Assembly: GCA_016218825.1 (NCBI GenBank)
Contig: JACRCV010000099.1
Location: 1 to 64,000, forward strand
Direction of reading: 5' to 3'
DNA: 64,000 nucleotides
Source: Deltaproteobacteria bacterium
GTDB taxonomy: Bacteria > Myxococcota > XYA12-FULL-58-9
Shown: piece by piece, positions 1 through 9,743 of the stretch
Layout of the letters: each line of letters opens with the position of its first letter
Numbering within the stretch: the stretch's first letter is position 1
Translations under genes and position numbers: made by a program
Notes under the pieces: generated by a model
The model's database searches: none
Seen by the model: the letters and a program-made list of their open reading frames with translations, nothing else
What the model was told of the DNA's origin: nothing

Positions 1-2
1 CG

Positions 3-683
3 CCGTCGCCGACCCCGGCCGTCGTACCCGCAGAGCCGCCGCCCGCGGCCGACCCCGTGCCGAAGACGGCCGAGGTGGTGGTCGCGGTCGCGCCGGCGGA
101 GGAGAAGCCGGCCGCGGTCGAGGCGCCGCCGCTCGCGCCGCCGCCCGCGCCGCCGGCCCTGACCGTGGGCGCCGTCGTCCGCGGTACGAGCGCCGCCGGC
201 GAGCCGGGCGCGGCGATCGGGGTGCGCGGCGCGTACGGGCTCAACCACCGGCTGTCGGTCGGCGCCGCCGGGTTCGTGACCGTCTGGGATCCGCGGGCCA
301 GCGCGTTGAGCTACCGCAACGCGCGCTACTTGCGCTTCTACTACCTCGGCCTCGAGCTCGGCTACGCGGTGACTCTGCCCGACCCGCTCGGGCTGCGGCT
401 CCGGGGCCTCGTAGGCGCGGGCGGCGTGACCCACCACTCCTACCACGCGAACGACGTGAGCGCGCCAACTCAGGCGTTCGTGGTGGCCGAGCCCGGGCTC
501 GAGCTGTACTGGCCGATCCTCGACAAGCTCACGGTCGCCGCCGGCGTCGGCTATCGCTGGGCCTGGGGCGCTGACTTCGCTCCGAGCTTACGCGCGGTGC
601 GCACGGCCAACGGCGAGACGACCATCGACGGCGCTCTGCAAGGCGTCACCCTGGACTTGAGCGGGACCTTCGAGCTCTGGTGA
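3..683 (+). CDS. Outer-membrane beta-barrel-like protein, 5' end outside window
   Basis: The reading frame is open from the first bases of the window, so the true start lies upstream. The visible N-terminal part is a Pro/Ala/Val-rich linker of about 55 residues. It is followed by about 170 residues of alternating hydrophobic and polar stretches rich in Gly, Tyr and Trp, ending in Leu-Trp after an aromatic-rich strand, as outer-membrane barrels often do. The gene at 39338-40192 has the same layout (signal peptide, Pro-rich linker, barrel), so this may be a second member of that kind of envelope protein. No enzymatic motif is visible. A first GTG in the window occurs at 57, but it lies inside the linker and is unlikely to be the start. 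Function unknown; a surface or periplasm-facing role is inferred. Confidence 0.6.
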   Translation, partial: PSPTPAVVPAEPPPAADPVPKTAEVVVAVAPAEEKPAAVEAPPLAPPPAPPALTVGAVVRGTSAAGEPGAAIGVRGAYGLNHRLSVGAAGFVTVWDPRASALSYRNARYLRFYYLGLELGYAVTLPDPLGLRLRGLVGAGGVTHHSYHANDVSAPTQAFVVAEPGLELYWPILDKLTVAAGVGYRWAWGADFAPSLRAVRTANGETTIDGALQGVTLDLSGTFELW

Positions 684-751
684 GCGCGCTCAGACGAACC
701 ACCCTCGCGAATCGGATAGACACCCTGCGTGCCTCTGGATAACGTTCGAGG

Positions 752-3700
752 GTGATGAAGATACGATCGCGGGAGGTCGGGTCGTGGCTTCCGGCCGTGG
801 AGGGCGCGGCGCTCGAGCCGAAGAGCGACGTTCGCCCGGGGCCGGGGGAAGACGTTCTCGAGAAGGCCGCGCTCGGCGGCGCCGAGAGCACCCTGTCAGC
901 CGGACTCACGCCACAGGCGATCAAGAACGTCCAGGAGATCGTGACGACGCTGGTGCAACGGAGCAACCTCGAAGCGGCCCTCGAGTCGCTGGGACGGGCG
1001 CGGGAGGCCTTGGGCGACGCCGGCGCAGCGGCGACGCTGATCCAAGCGAGCGAACGGGCGGGCGCGTGGCGGGCGAAGAGCGACGCGCCGAGCGCGGTCG
1101 TCGACGAGGTCGAGAGAATCTACCGCCAAGACCCGCACCTCGCGCCTCTCGTCGGCGGCGTTCGCGCCCAGCTGCAGAAGCTCATGCCGGGTCTCGCGGG
1201 CGAGACGGGCCGTGGAGGGCGTGTCGGTTGGAGCCCGCTGCCGCTGCAAGCTTGCCGCGCCGCCCCCGGCCGCCCGGCCGCCGATCTCGCGCTCGCCGGC
1301 TTCGACGAGCGGGCGCTGGAGCTGGATCTTGGGCCGCACACGATGCGCGACGTCTCGGCGTACGTTCGTCACCAGTTCGGCAGCGAGATCCTCCGCGACG
1401 TGGTCTCCGGCGCCGCGAGCTTCGAGCTGCACCTCGGTCTCGCCGACCAGGCGTTGGCGTCGGCCGCCGAGCGCGGTCTGGTGGTGCTCGGCGAGATCCA
1501 CCCCTTCAAGTCACCGCGCACGAAGCGCATCTTCGCCGCGGTCGATCCGAACGACGGCCGGCGTCGCTATCTCATCAGCGACGTCGCCGGCGACTACAAC
1601 GCGCTGCATCTGCAGATGTGTCTGCGACGGGCGGGCGTGCCCGAGGCCGGCCTGCGTCGCTATGGCACCCCCGCGGCGACCTGGCACACCGTGCGCGAGT
1701 CGCTGCGTGCCGGCCTCGCGGCGCTCGGCTGCGTGCCGGAGCGGGCGTGGTTGGGCTACTTCGAGCAGCTCAAGACGTCGCTGATGCGGCGCGAGCGCTC
1801 GGTGCGCATCGTCCAGTCGCTTCGCGATCACCTCGGGCCGGACTACGTTCGGGAGCTTGGTGCTCGGCTGCGAGCAGAGGCGACGTCGGCGCCGGCGGCG
1901 ACCCGCGCCACCTACGCCGGCCTCGTGAGGCAGCTCGATGCGCACCAGGACCTCGACAGCCTGCGGCCGGCGGCGGTGTTCGGCAAGGCCGCCCGGGCGA
2001 TGGCGGTGAACGATCTCGAGTTGCTGCTCGTGGAAGGCCACGTCTCCCTCCCTGACAGCGCCGTGCTCGGTGAGATCCTTCGAGCCGGCGCGGTGAAAGA
2101 CAGCCTCCTCGAGCCGGGCGACGACTGGCTGGTGATGCGCTCCGAGGTTGATGCGGTGCGGATCGAGATCGCCAAGGTTACCGACGACGACCGAGAGGCT
2201 CGCGGCCTGCTGGCGATCAGCAACCCGTTCCAATCCTTCTACGGCGATCTCGCCGCGGTGATGGTCGAAGAGCTCGCGCGCGCTGGCGTCAAGGAGTTCT
2301 ACGTCGCGGGCTCGGCCGGCGGACTCGGGAGCTCGGCCCTGGGCGACGTCAGTCTCCCTACCACGCTGGTGTCGGCGGACGGCGAACGGCGGACAGTCGA
2401 CAACGTCCTTGTCGCCGAAGCGGCGCCGGACGCGATCCCCGCGCTCAAGATCGGGACTGTTCATGGCGGCGTCGTGTCGCCGGTGGAAGAGACCGTCCAG
2501 TGGCTCGAGAGGATCGGTCGCGCCGGGGTAGAGGCCGTCGACGTCGAGGCCCTGCTGGTGGCCGACGCGCTGAGCAAGATCGAAGGCGTCCGGCTGGGCA
2601 TGGGCCACGTGATCACCGATCTGCCGGGCGGCAAAGACACCCTCGACTTTCCCAACCGGGCGAACAAGGGGCAGGCGGTCTCGCGGCTGCTCGATCTGCA
2701 GATCAGCGCCGCCCGCATTCGGCGGGCCGGTCACGTGGACGTCGGTGAGCTCGGCCGTCGGCTGCAACGCGCCGCGCCGCGCTGGCGCGAGCTCTTGGGC
2801 GCCGAGGTGCGCCTCGACCCCACGCTGCGCGAGATCGAGCGCTGGGCCGCGCGCCTGGAGCGGGCGACGACCTTCGATCGCATGGCGCTGCAGGCCGAAG
2901 GTCAGGCCCTGTGCAAGGACCTGGGGGAGGCCGCGCAGGCGCTGGCTCGCGAGCCCATCGGGCGGGTCGCGACCGAGCTCGCCGAGATGCTTCACGACTA
3001 CCTGCCGCCCTCGCCGCCGCAGCAGGAGGAGCAGCGCTCGTCGTTCATCAAGGTCGCCGACTACTTCAAAGCCAAGGACCAGATGCCTCCCGAGCAGGAG
3101 GCCGCGATGCGGGAGCGAGCCCACGAGGCGCTCATCGTCAAGACCCTGCCTTCGGTGATCGCCGCCACCGGCGAGCTCCGGCCGGCGCTCGAGACCCTTA
3201 ACGCCACGGTCCTCGAAGAGCGCCAATGGAAGGACCTGCCGAAGCGCGTCTTCGCCGGCCTCTTCCCGCAGCTCGCCAAGGGCAGGTATCGGGTCACCTT
3301 CCAGCGCTCCGGAAAGTACCGGGCCCCGGCCGCGAAGGATGTCGCGCCGTTGCTCGATATCATCGGTCGCGAGATCAGTGCGGCGGCGCAGACCCCCGGT
3401 GGCGGCGCCCCGGCCGTCGATCTCGCGGCGCTCACCTTCGCCGCGGTCGTGCTCGTCCATCCGTTCATGGACGGCAACGGGCGTACCGGCCAGGGAGCCG
3501 CGAGCTTCGTGCTCGGACGCCTCGCGGGCGAGACCATCGACTTCCCGTTTCCGCGGGCCGTCTGGCGCACCTCGGACGTCTGGAACCGCTATCGCGAGCT
3601 CCAGCGGGCGGTTCGCGAGCACGTTCAAGGCCGCGCCGATGCCGGGCGGCCCTACCTCGAGGTCCTTCGGGAGGTCCTCGGGACGTTGTTCGCGAGCGGC

Positions 3701-3826
3701 CCGGCGGTCCTCGCGGGCCACGAGCCGGACGCCGCCGTTGCCCCCTTCGCCGCGCCCCTCAGGGCGTTGCGGGACGCGATGGCGCTCTTGCCTCGCGTGC
3801 CGCTCACGACATCGGTCGCGGCCTAG
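752..3826 (+). CDS. Fic-domain protein with nucleoside-phosphorylase-like middle domain
   Basis: This 1024-residue protein ends in a Fic domain. The catalytic loop HPFMDGNGR sits at residues 903-911 and keeps the His, the acidic residue and the Gly-Asn-Gly-Arg needed for nucleotide transfer. Fic enzymes normally move AMP from ATP onto hydroxyl groups of target proteins. Residues of roughly 440-640 resemble the purine/uridine nucleoside phosphorylase fold: GSAGGL at 520-525 followed by a Gly-Asp, and VDVE at 596-599 in the place of the usual V-D-M-E. The first 430 residues are not recognised. No signal peptide or membrane helix is seen, so it is probably cytoplasmic or an exported effector. 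Start codons GTG 752 and ATG 755 are adjacent, with GAGGG just upstream. I saw no antitoxin-like small partner beside it. The Fic call is firm; the phosphorylase-like call rests on short motifs. Confidence 0.8.
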   Translation: MMKIRSREVGSWLPAVEGAALEPKSDVRPGPGEDVLEKAALGGAESTLSAGLTPQAIKNVQEIVTTLVQRSNLEAALESLGRAREALGDAGAAATLIQASERAGAWRAKSDAPSAVVDEVERIYRQDPHLAPLVGGVRAQLQKLMPGLAGETGRGGRVGWSPLPLQACRAAPGRPAADLALAGFDERALELDLGPHTMRDVSAYVRHQFGSEILRDVVSGAASFELHLGLADQALASAAERGLVVLGEIHPFKSPRTKRIFAAVDPNDGRRRYLISDVAGDYNALHLQMCLRRAGVPEAGLRRYGTPAATWHTVRESLRAGLAALGCVPERAWLGYFEQLKTSLMRRERSVRIVQSLRDHLGPDYVRELGARLRAEATSAPAATRATYAGLVRQLDAHQDLDSLRPAAVFGKAARAMAVNDLELLLVEGHVSLPDSAVLGEILRAGAVKDSLLEPGDDWLVMRSEVDAVRIEIAKVTDDDREARGLLAISNPFQSFYGDLAAVMVEELARAGVKEFYVAGSAGGLGSSALGDVSLPTTLVSADGERRTVDNVLVAEAAPDAIPALKIGTVHGGVVSPVEETVQWLERIGRAGVEAVDVEALLVADALSKIEGVRLGMGHVITDLPGGKDTLDFPNRANKGQAVSRLLDLQISAARIRRAGHVDVGELGRRLQRAAPRWRELLGAEVRLDPTLREIERWAARLERATTFDRMALQAEGQALCKDLGEAAQALAREPIGRVATELAEMLHDYLPPSPPQQEEQRSSFIKVADYFKAKDQMPPEQEAAMRERAHEALIVKTLPSVIAATGELRPALETLNATVLEERQWKDLPKRVFAGLFPQLAKGRYRVTFQRSGKYRAPAAKDVAPLLDIIGREISAAAQTPGGGAPAVDLAALTFAAVVLVHPFMDGNGRTGQGAASFVLGRLAGETIDFPFPRAVWRTSDVWNRYRELQRAVREHVQGRADAGRPYLEVLREVLGTLFASGPAVLAGHEPDAAVAPFAAPLRALRDAMALLPRVPLTTSVAA

Positions 3827-3909
3827 GATCGCCCGACGCGCGCGGCCGCCCGGGTCGCGATCGGACGACCGCGGGCGCCGACGATCGGCTCCGTGGATCC
3901 CGAGCCCCG

Positions 3910-4530
3910 CTACAGATACTTCTCGATGGTCTTCAAGACGTCGATGCGGTGCACCAGGTCGGTCAGGTAGTAGAGGCGGTCGGTGTCGATGGTGATGGCC
4001 TTCGACGTCTTGTAACGCTCGAACCAGCTCTCGTAGAGGTCGTTGAGGTTCTTCAAGTAGGCGGTCGGGATCTTCTGTTCTTCGGGTCGGCCGCGCAGCT
4101 TGATGCGCTGCCGGATCGTGCGCACCGAGGCCTTGAGGTAGATCATCAGATCCGGGGGCCGCAGCGACGACAGGATCGTCTGGTAGAGGTCCTGGTAGAC
4201 GCCCCAGTCGCGGCCGTTGATGAACTTGCGCTCGTGGAGGTAGGCCGCGAAGATCTCGGCGTCCTCGTAGATCGTGCGGTCCTGCACCACGGTGCGGCTC
4301 ACCCGCCGCAGCTCGAGCTCCTGGTGGATGCGGAACTTATGGGTCAGGAAGTAGACCTGGGAGTGAAACGCCCAGCGCTTCATGTCGCCATAGAAGTCGA
4401 CGAGGTAGGGGTTGGCGGCGTTCGGCTCGAAGAACGGCTCCACCTTATAATGTCGGCAGATGAAATCGACCAGCGTGCTCTTGCCACAGCCGATGTTGCC
4501 GGCGACGGCGATGTAGGTCGGACCTTTCAT
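3910..4530 (-). CDS. Deoxynucleoside kinase
   Basis: The 206-residue product phosphorylates deoxynucleosides to monophosphates in the salvage pathway, in the cytoplasm. It shows the family's P-loop G-N-I-G-C-G-K-S-T at residues 11-19, Glu35 in E-P-N-A-A-N-P, Asp-Arg-Thr at 84-86 (the usual D-R-S position) and an Arg-rich lid around 140-151. Length matches bacterial and mitochondrial dNK/dGK-type enzymes. The start ATG at 4530 follows a GGGGTG stretch; the frame runs open far upstream but that part has no family similarity. Which base it prefers (dG, dA or dC) cannot be told from these motifs. It lies convergently with the Fic gene. Confidence 0.88.
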   Translation of the reverse strand: MKGPTYIAVAGNIGCGKSTLVDFICRHYKVEPFFEPNAANPYLVDFYGDMKRWAFHSQVYFLTHKFRIHQELELRRVSRTVVQDRTIYEDAEIFAAYLHERKFINGRDWGVYQDLYQTILSSLRPPDLMIYLKASVRTIRQRIKLRGRPEEQKIPTAYLKNLNDLYESWFERYKTSKAITIDTDRLYYLTDLVHRIDVLKTIEKYL

Positions 4531-4604
4531 GGTCACCCCGATTGAGCGCGGACCGTAGCACGAGGCGCCCGCCGGAATCCATCGCCCCCAACCGGCCGCC
4601 GCCT

Positions 4605-6431
<1,827 letters not shown>

Positions 6432-6437
6432 TTAATA

Positions 6438-6466
6438 AATATACACATCAAGTCATGTTCCGACAA
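6438..6466 (-). promoter_or_regulatory. Sigma-70-type promoter of the PilZ/sigma-54 activator
   Basis: On the minus strand TTGTCG (6466-6461), a 17-bp spacer and TATATT (6443-6438) form a good housekeeping promoter in the most AT-rich stretch of this part of the window. Only 6 nt separate the -10 from the ATG at 6431, so transcription should begin at or next to the start codon. Prediction from sequence only. Confidence 0.6.
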
Positions 6467-6587
6467 CAATGTTTCGATAGTGTTCCATCATGTTCGGGGG
6501 GCGTCGGAAAATGCCGTTAGGTTGCAGCGATCTCTGGTTGGTACGGAACGTGGATCAAGGTCCTCAACCCTCCACCAGGAGTGCGCG

Positions 6588-7268
6588 ATGATGACGCTGT
6601 CGTTGAGGACGTTTTGGAGCTTCGCGATTTGTCTGTTGTCGGCGGTGAGCGCGTTGGCGGCGGAGGCGGGGGTTGATCCGGAGATCGAGGAGTTCGCGCT
6701 CTTCTTGCGTACCCGCAACGATCCGAACGTGCCCGCCGACATGTCGGTGTGTGCGAAGGCGCCGTTCAAGGCCAACGTCGCACTTGGTGCGTCGGTGTGG
6801 GCGCCGCGCACTCGCGCCAGAGATGCCGGCGTCGTCAATCCGTTTGCCAATCAGGTCGGCACCGGCACCGCGTGCATGCAGATCACGGACCTGCGGATGC
6901 CGCGCTTCAGCCGGGTGCCGGTCTACGCCCACTTCGACCTCGTGGACGGCTCCTACACCGGCGTCGGCGAGTGCCTGGTCACGACCCAGAACTCGCCGGT
7001 CTTCGGCGTGTTCTTGATGGACTGCGCCGCCGACGTGACGAGCGCACCGGCTGACGTGATCGGCGCCACCGCCAGCACCACGACGCTCATCAACCTCTAC
7101 AAGGTGCCGGGCTACGAGACCGGGTCGTACATGACCATCCGTGGGTTCCGCGTCAAGCAGGCCGGCGACGGCGACGGCGACGGCGACCGTCATGACCGTC
7201 ACGGCCGGCACGACGGCGACGTCCAGCGCCGCGCCGACGATCGCGACGACGACGGCCGCGACGACTGA
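6588..7268 (+). CDS. Secreted protein with charged Asp/Arg/His tail
   Basis: The 226-residue product starts with a typical signal peptide ending in A-L-A-A-E and has AGGAG 7 nt before the ATG at 6588. The mature part (about 170 residues) contains four well-spaced Cys and many beta-type segments, but I do not recognise the family. The last 35 residues form an extreme tail of Gly-Asp repeats followed by Asp/His/Arg clusters. The Gly-Asp part is encoded by four perfect GGCGAC hexamers (7164-7187), a tract that can change length by slippage. Asp-rich tails can bind divalent metals, but that is only a possibility here. The ketoacyl synthase gene begins 36 nt downstream, so the two may be co-transcribed. 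Confidence 0.7.
   Translation: MMTLSLRTFWSFAICLLSAVSALAAEAGVDPEIEEFALFLRTRNDPNVPADMSVCAKAPFKANVALGASVWAPRTRARDAGVVNPFANQVGTGTACMQITDLRMPRFSRVPVYAHFDLVDGSYTGVGECLVTTQNSPVFGVFLMDCAADVTSAPADVIGATASTTTLINLYKVPGYETGSYMTIRGFRVKQAGDGDGDGDRHDRHGRHDGDVQRRADDRDDDGRDD
7164..7187 (+). repeat. Four tandem GGCGAC hexamers inside the secreted-protein gene
   Basis: Four perfect copies of GGCGAC encode Gly-Asp repeats in the C-terminal tail of the 6588-7268 product. The unit length is a multiple of three, so copy-number changes would alter tail length without breaking the frame. Confidence 0.85.
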
Positions 7269-7304
7269 GCGTCGGCTGCGACCAGCTTCACCCTGGAGTC
7301 ACCC

Positions 7305-8408
7305 ATGGAATCGTTTCCGTTCAAGATCGCCGGGCTCGCGTCGCGCTTGGGTCGCATCGTGCCGATCGACGAGTGGGCGAAGCGGGTGCCGATCCCGCAT
7401 CGCAGCAAGCCCGACACGGTGCTGTCCGGCGCCGACATCGTCCGCATCCTCGGCATCCAGTCGAAGAGCTGGGACCCGGAGCTGTTTCGCGACTTCGGCA
7501 CCGTCCGCACGACCGCGCTCGCGGCGTTGAAGTCGGCGGGGCTGCCGCCGGCGAAGGTCGACGGCCTGGTGATCGTGACCTGCACGCCCTACGAGGTGAT
7601 GCTCGACCAGGACGCGTTCCGGCTGGCCCGCGAGCTGCAGCTCCCCGATCACGTGGTGCCGATGCAGATCAACGCCGGCTGCGCCGGGCTGCTCAGAGCC
7701 GCGAACCTGATGCGGCGGATGGCGACGCAGAACTTCCTGGTCGTCACCTACAACATTCCGAGCCTGTTCCTGATGGTCGCCGACGACCGCCCGAGCCCGG
7801 CCTATCTCAACAACGGCGATCACCCCTCGGCGGAGACCTTGTGGGCGTCGCCGGCGATCTTCTCGGACGGTGCGGCGGCGGTGGTCTTCGAGCGCGACGA
7901 AGCCCGGGCCGGCGCGATCTCGTACTCGCGCGACGCGATCCGCTTTGGCGACGGGCCCGGGTTTACGAGCCCGCTGGTCACGTTCCTGGGTGGCGGCGCG
8001 CGCTGTCCGCCGGGCTCGGAGCGCTGCGCCGAGCTGAGCTGCTTCGCGATGGAGGGGGAGGCGGTCAAGCAGTACTACGTCAAAGGGATGCTGCTGAACC
8101 ACGCGGACCTGCGCTGGCAGCGGCCGGGTTACGCCGGCGAGGTGCGGCGGCTCTACGTCCACCAGTCGAGCCCGGCGTTGGTGCGCACCTTCGTCGACAT
8201 CGCGCGGCTGGACGCGAGCCGGGTGGCGATGAAGGCCGACCAATACGGCAACCTGGTGTCGGCGAGCACGTTGCGGCTGGTGCACGAAGACTTGGCGCAG
8301 CGGCTGATCGACAACGGCGATGAGATCTGCATCTCGGTGGTCGGCGCCGGGCCCGAGCGGGGCGCGCTCTTGTGCCGGATCGAGACTTGCGAGCCGGTGG
8401 CGCCGTGA
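7305..8408 (+). CDS. 3-oxoacyl-ACP synthase III family protein
   Basis: The 367-residue product is a FabH-like condensing enzyme, which joins a primer acyl-CoA to malonyl-ACP. The catalytic triad is complete: Cys126 in N-A-G-C-A-G, His286 in Y-V-H-Q-S-S-P and Asn316 in Y-G-N-L-V-S-A-S. No acyl carrier protein or other fatty-acid gene lies beside it, so it may be a stand-alone KAS III homologue for a specialised lipid, ketone or signalling product rather than the housekeeping FabH. The ATG at 7305 is preceded by GGAG. The next gene (DUF2378) follows after 50 nt on the same strand. Confidence 0.85.
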   Translation: MESFPFKIAGLASRLGRIVPIDEWAKRVPIPHRSKPDTVLSGADIVRILGIQSKSWDPELFRDFGTVRTTALAALKSAGLPPAKVDGLVIVTCTPYEVMLDQDAFRLARELQLPDHVVPMQINAGCAGLLRAANLMRRMATQNFLVVTYNIPSLFLMVADDRPSPAYLNNGDHPSAETLWASPAIFSDGAAAVVFERDEARAGAISYSRDAIRFGDGPGFTSPLVTFLGGGARCPPGSERCAELSCFAMEGEAVKQYYVKGMLLNHADLRWQRPGYAGEVRRLYVHQSSPALVRTFVDIARLDASRVAMKADQYGNLVSASTLRLVHEDLAQRLIDNGDEICISVVGAGPERGALLCRIETCEPVAP

Positions 8409-8458
8409 TAAGACAACCGACGTCGAGCCGCCGGCGGCGCAGAGGAGGGTAGGTACCC

Positions 8459-9061
8459 ATGACCAGCATCGGCACCTCGGAGGCGGGGGGCTTCGTAAAG
8501 CCGGTCTGGACCGGGAACGAGGACGTCGCCGCGCGGCTCGAAGCGATGCCGAAGGGCGCGGTCGCCAAGGGCATGTTCTTGGCGATGATCGCCGACACCC
8601 TCGCGGAGACCAAAGGGCCGGACAAGACGGTGCCGCGCTACGTCCGCTTCAAAGACTATCCGCTCAGGGATTTCGTCGAGCTCGCGGTGGCGGCGGCGCG
8701 GGTCTGCCACCCGGGGGCGGCGCAACGCGAGGCGCTGCGGCGCTTCGGGCAACAGGTGTACCCGGTGTTCGCCCACAGCATGGTCGGCAACGCGATCTTC
8801 TCCATCGCCGCCCGCGACTGGCCGACGACCCTGCGGCTCGCGGCGCGCGCCTATCCGGTCAGCATCAAGCCCGGCACCGTCGTCATCACCTCGATGGAGG
8901 CGCACCGCGCCGTGATCGAGCTGCGCGACGTCTGGAGCTTCCCGGAGACCTATCAGGTGGGGGTGTTCGAAGGGGCGATGAGCCTGCTCGGGGTCGCGGG
9001 TGAGATCCAGGTGCGGCCGCGGTCGCTGTGTGACACCGACCTGTTGATTACTTGGCGCTGA
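8459..9061 (+). CDS. DUF2378 (TIGR02265) family protein
   Basis: The 200-residue product looks like the DUF2378 family, which is expanded in myxobacteria and has no assigned reaction. Typical features are the K-G-M-F stretch near residue 39, the central R-x-F-x-D-Y/P-x-R-D segment, and a C-terminal half of alternating strands ending in Trp-Arg. It has no signal peptide. GGAGGG lies 9 nt before the ATG. It is the strongest single marker that the host is a myxobacterium or a close relative. Family assignment is from memory of the pattern and should be confirmed with a profile search. Confidence 0.65.
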   Translation: MTSIGTSEAGGFVKPVWTGNEDVAARLEAMPKGAVAKGMFLAMIADTLAETKGPDKTVPRYVRFKDYPLRDFVELAVAAARVCHPGAAQREALRRFGQQVYPVFAHSMVGNAIFSIAARDWPTTLRLAARAYPVSIKPGTVVITSMEAHRAVIELRDVWSFPETYQVGVFEGAMSLLGVAGEIQVRPRSLCDTDLLITWR

Positions 9062-9075
9062 GTGACATGTGTCAA

Positions 9076-9104
9076 TAGACTTAGTCCGGACTAAGTCGTA
9101 TTAT
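9076..9104 (+). promoter_or_regulatory. Promoter and palindromic operator of the toxin-antitoxin operon
   Basis: A perfect 20-bp palindrome, GACTTAGTCCGGACTAAGTC (9078-9097), fills the space between a -35-like TAGACT (9076-9081) and a -10-like TATTAT (9099-9104) that are 17 bp apart. Phd-family antitoxins normally bind such palindromes to repress their own operon. The -10 ends 6 nt before the antitoxin ATG at 9111. Confidence 0.75.
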
Positions 9105-9110
9105 GAGGCC

Positions 9111-9359
9111 ATGGTCAAGCGCAAGACGGCGGTCAACGTACACCAGGCAAAGACCCATTTTTCGAAGCTCTTGGCGCGGGCGGAGCGAGGCGAGCGCATC
9201 GCCATTGCCAGGAACGGGGTGCCGGTGGCGGAGCTCGTGCCCATCGGCGCTGACCGGCAGGCGGCGCGTCATTTTGGCGAGTGTGTCGGGAAGATCGAGA
9301 TCGCCGAGGACTTCAACGCCCCACTGCCGGCGGAGGTCCTCGCGAGCTTCTACAAATGA
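9111..9359 (+). CDS. Phd/YefM-type antitoxin
   Basis: The 82-residue product begins with the classic antitoxin N-terminus: V-N-V-H-Q-A-K-T-H-F-S-K-L-L, then E-R-I-A-I-A-R-N-G-V-P-V-A-E-L-V-P. This is the Phd/YefM DNA-binding fold that dimerises and represses its operon. The C-terminal third would wrap the toxin. An in-frame GTG at 9069 would extend the protein across the promoter, so the ATG at 9111 is preferred even though only a too-close GAGG precedes it. Its stop codon overlaps the toxin start (ATGA). Confidence 0.88.
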   Translation: MVKRKTAVNVHQAKTHFSKLLARAERGERIAIARNGVPVAELVPIGADRQAARHFGECVGKIEIAEDFNAPLPAEVLASFYK

Positions 9360-9742
9360 AGTTGTTGCTCGACACCTGCACGTTTCTCTGGATGGTGGGC
9401 AAGCCGGAGGCGCTCAGCGCCCGGGCGCGCGCGGTGTTGGGGGATGCGACGAACGTGCTGCATCTGAGTGCGGTGTCGTCGTTCGAGATTGCGGTGAAAG
9501 CGGCCTTGGGGAAGCTCACGCTCATGGAGTCTCCCGAGGCCCTGGTGCCGCGGCAGATGCTGCGCAACGGCATCGTGCCGCTTTGCTTGGACCATGTGCA
9601 CGCCTTGAAGGTGCACGCGCTGCCGATGCACCACGCCGACCCCTTCGATCGCCTGCTCGTAGCGCAGGCGCAGGTCGAGCGCCTCACGGTCGTCACCCCG
9701 GATCCGGCGTTCGCGGCCTACGGCGTCTCGGTGTTGTGGTAG
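9356..9742 (+). CDS. PIN-domain toxin (VapC-like ribonuclease)
   Basis: The 128-residue product is a PIN-domain endoribonuclease, the toxin of a type II pair. The acidic metal-binding residues are in place: Asp6 in L-L-L-D-T, Glu44 in S-F-E-I-A, Asp98 (with Asp95) in H-A-D-P-F-D-R-L and Asp116 in T-P-D-P-A-F. Length is normal. The ATG overlaps the antitoxin stop, so synthesis of the toxin depends on antitoxin translation. The pair is most like the Phd/PIN (YefM-VapC) combinations often found singly on chromosomes. Confidence 0.88.
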   Translation: MKLLLDTCTFLWMVGKPEALSARARAVLGDATNVLHLSAVSSFEIAVKAALGKLTLMESPEALVPRQMLRNGIVPLCLDHVHALKVHALPMHHADPFDRLLVAQAQVERLTVVTPDPAFAAYGVSVLW

Positions 9743-9743
9743 G

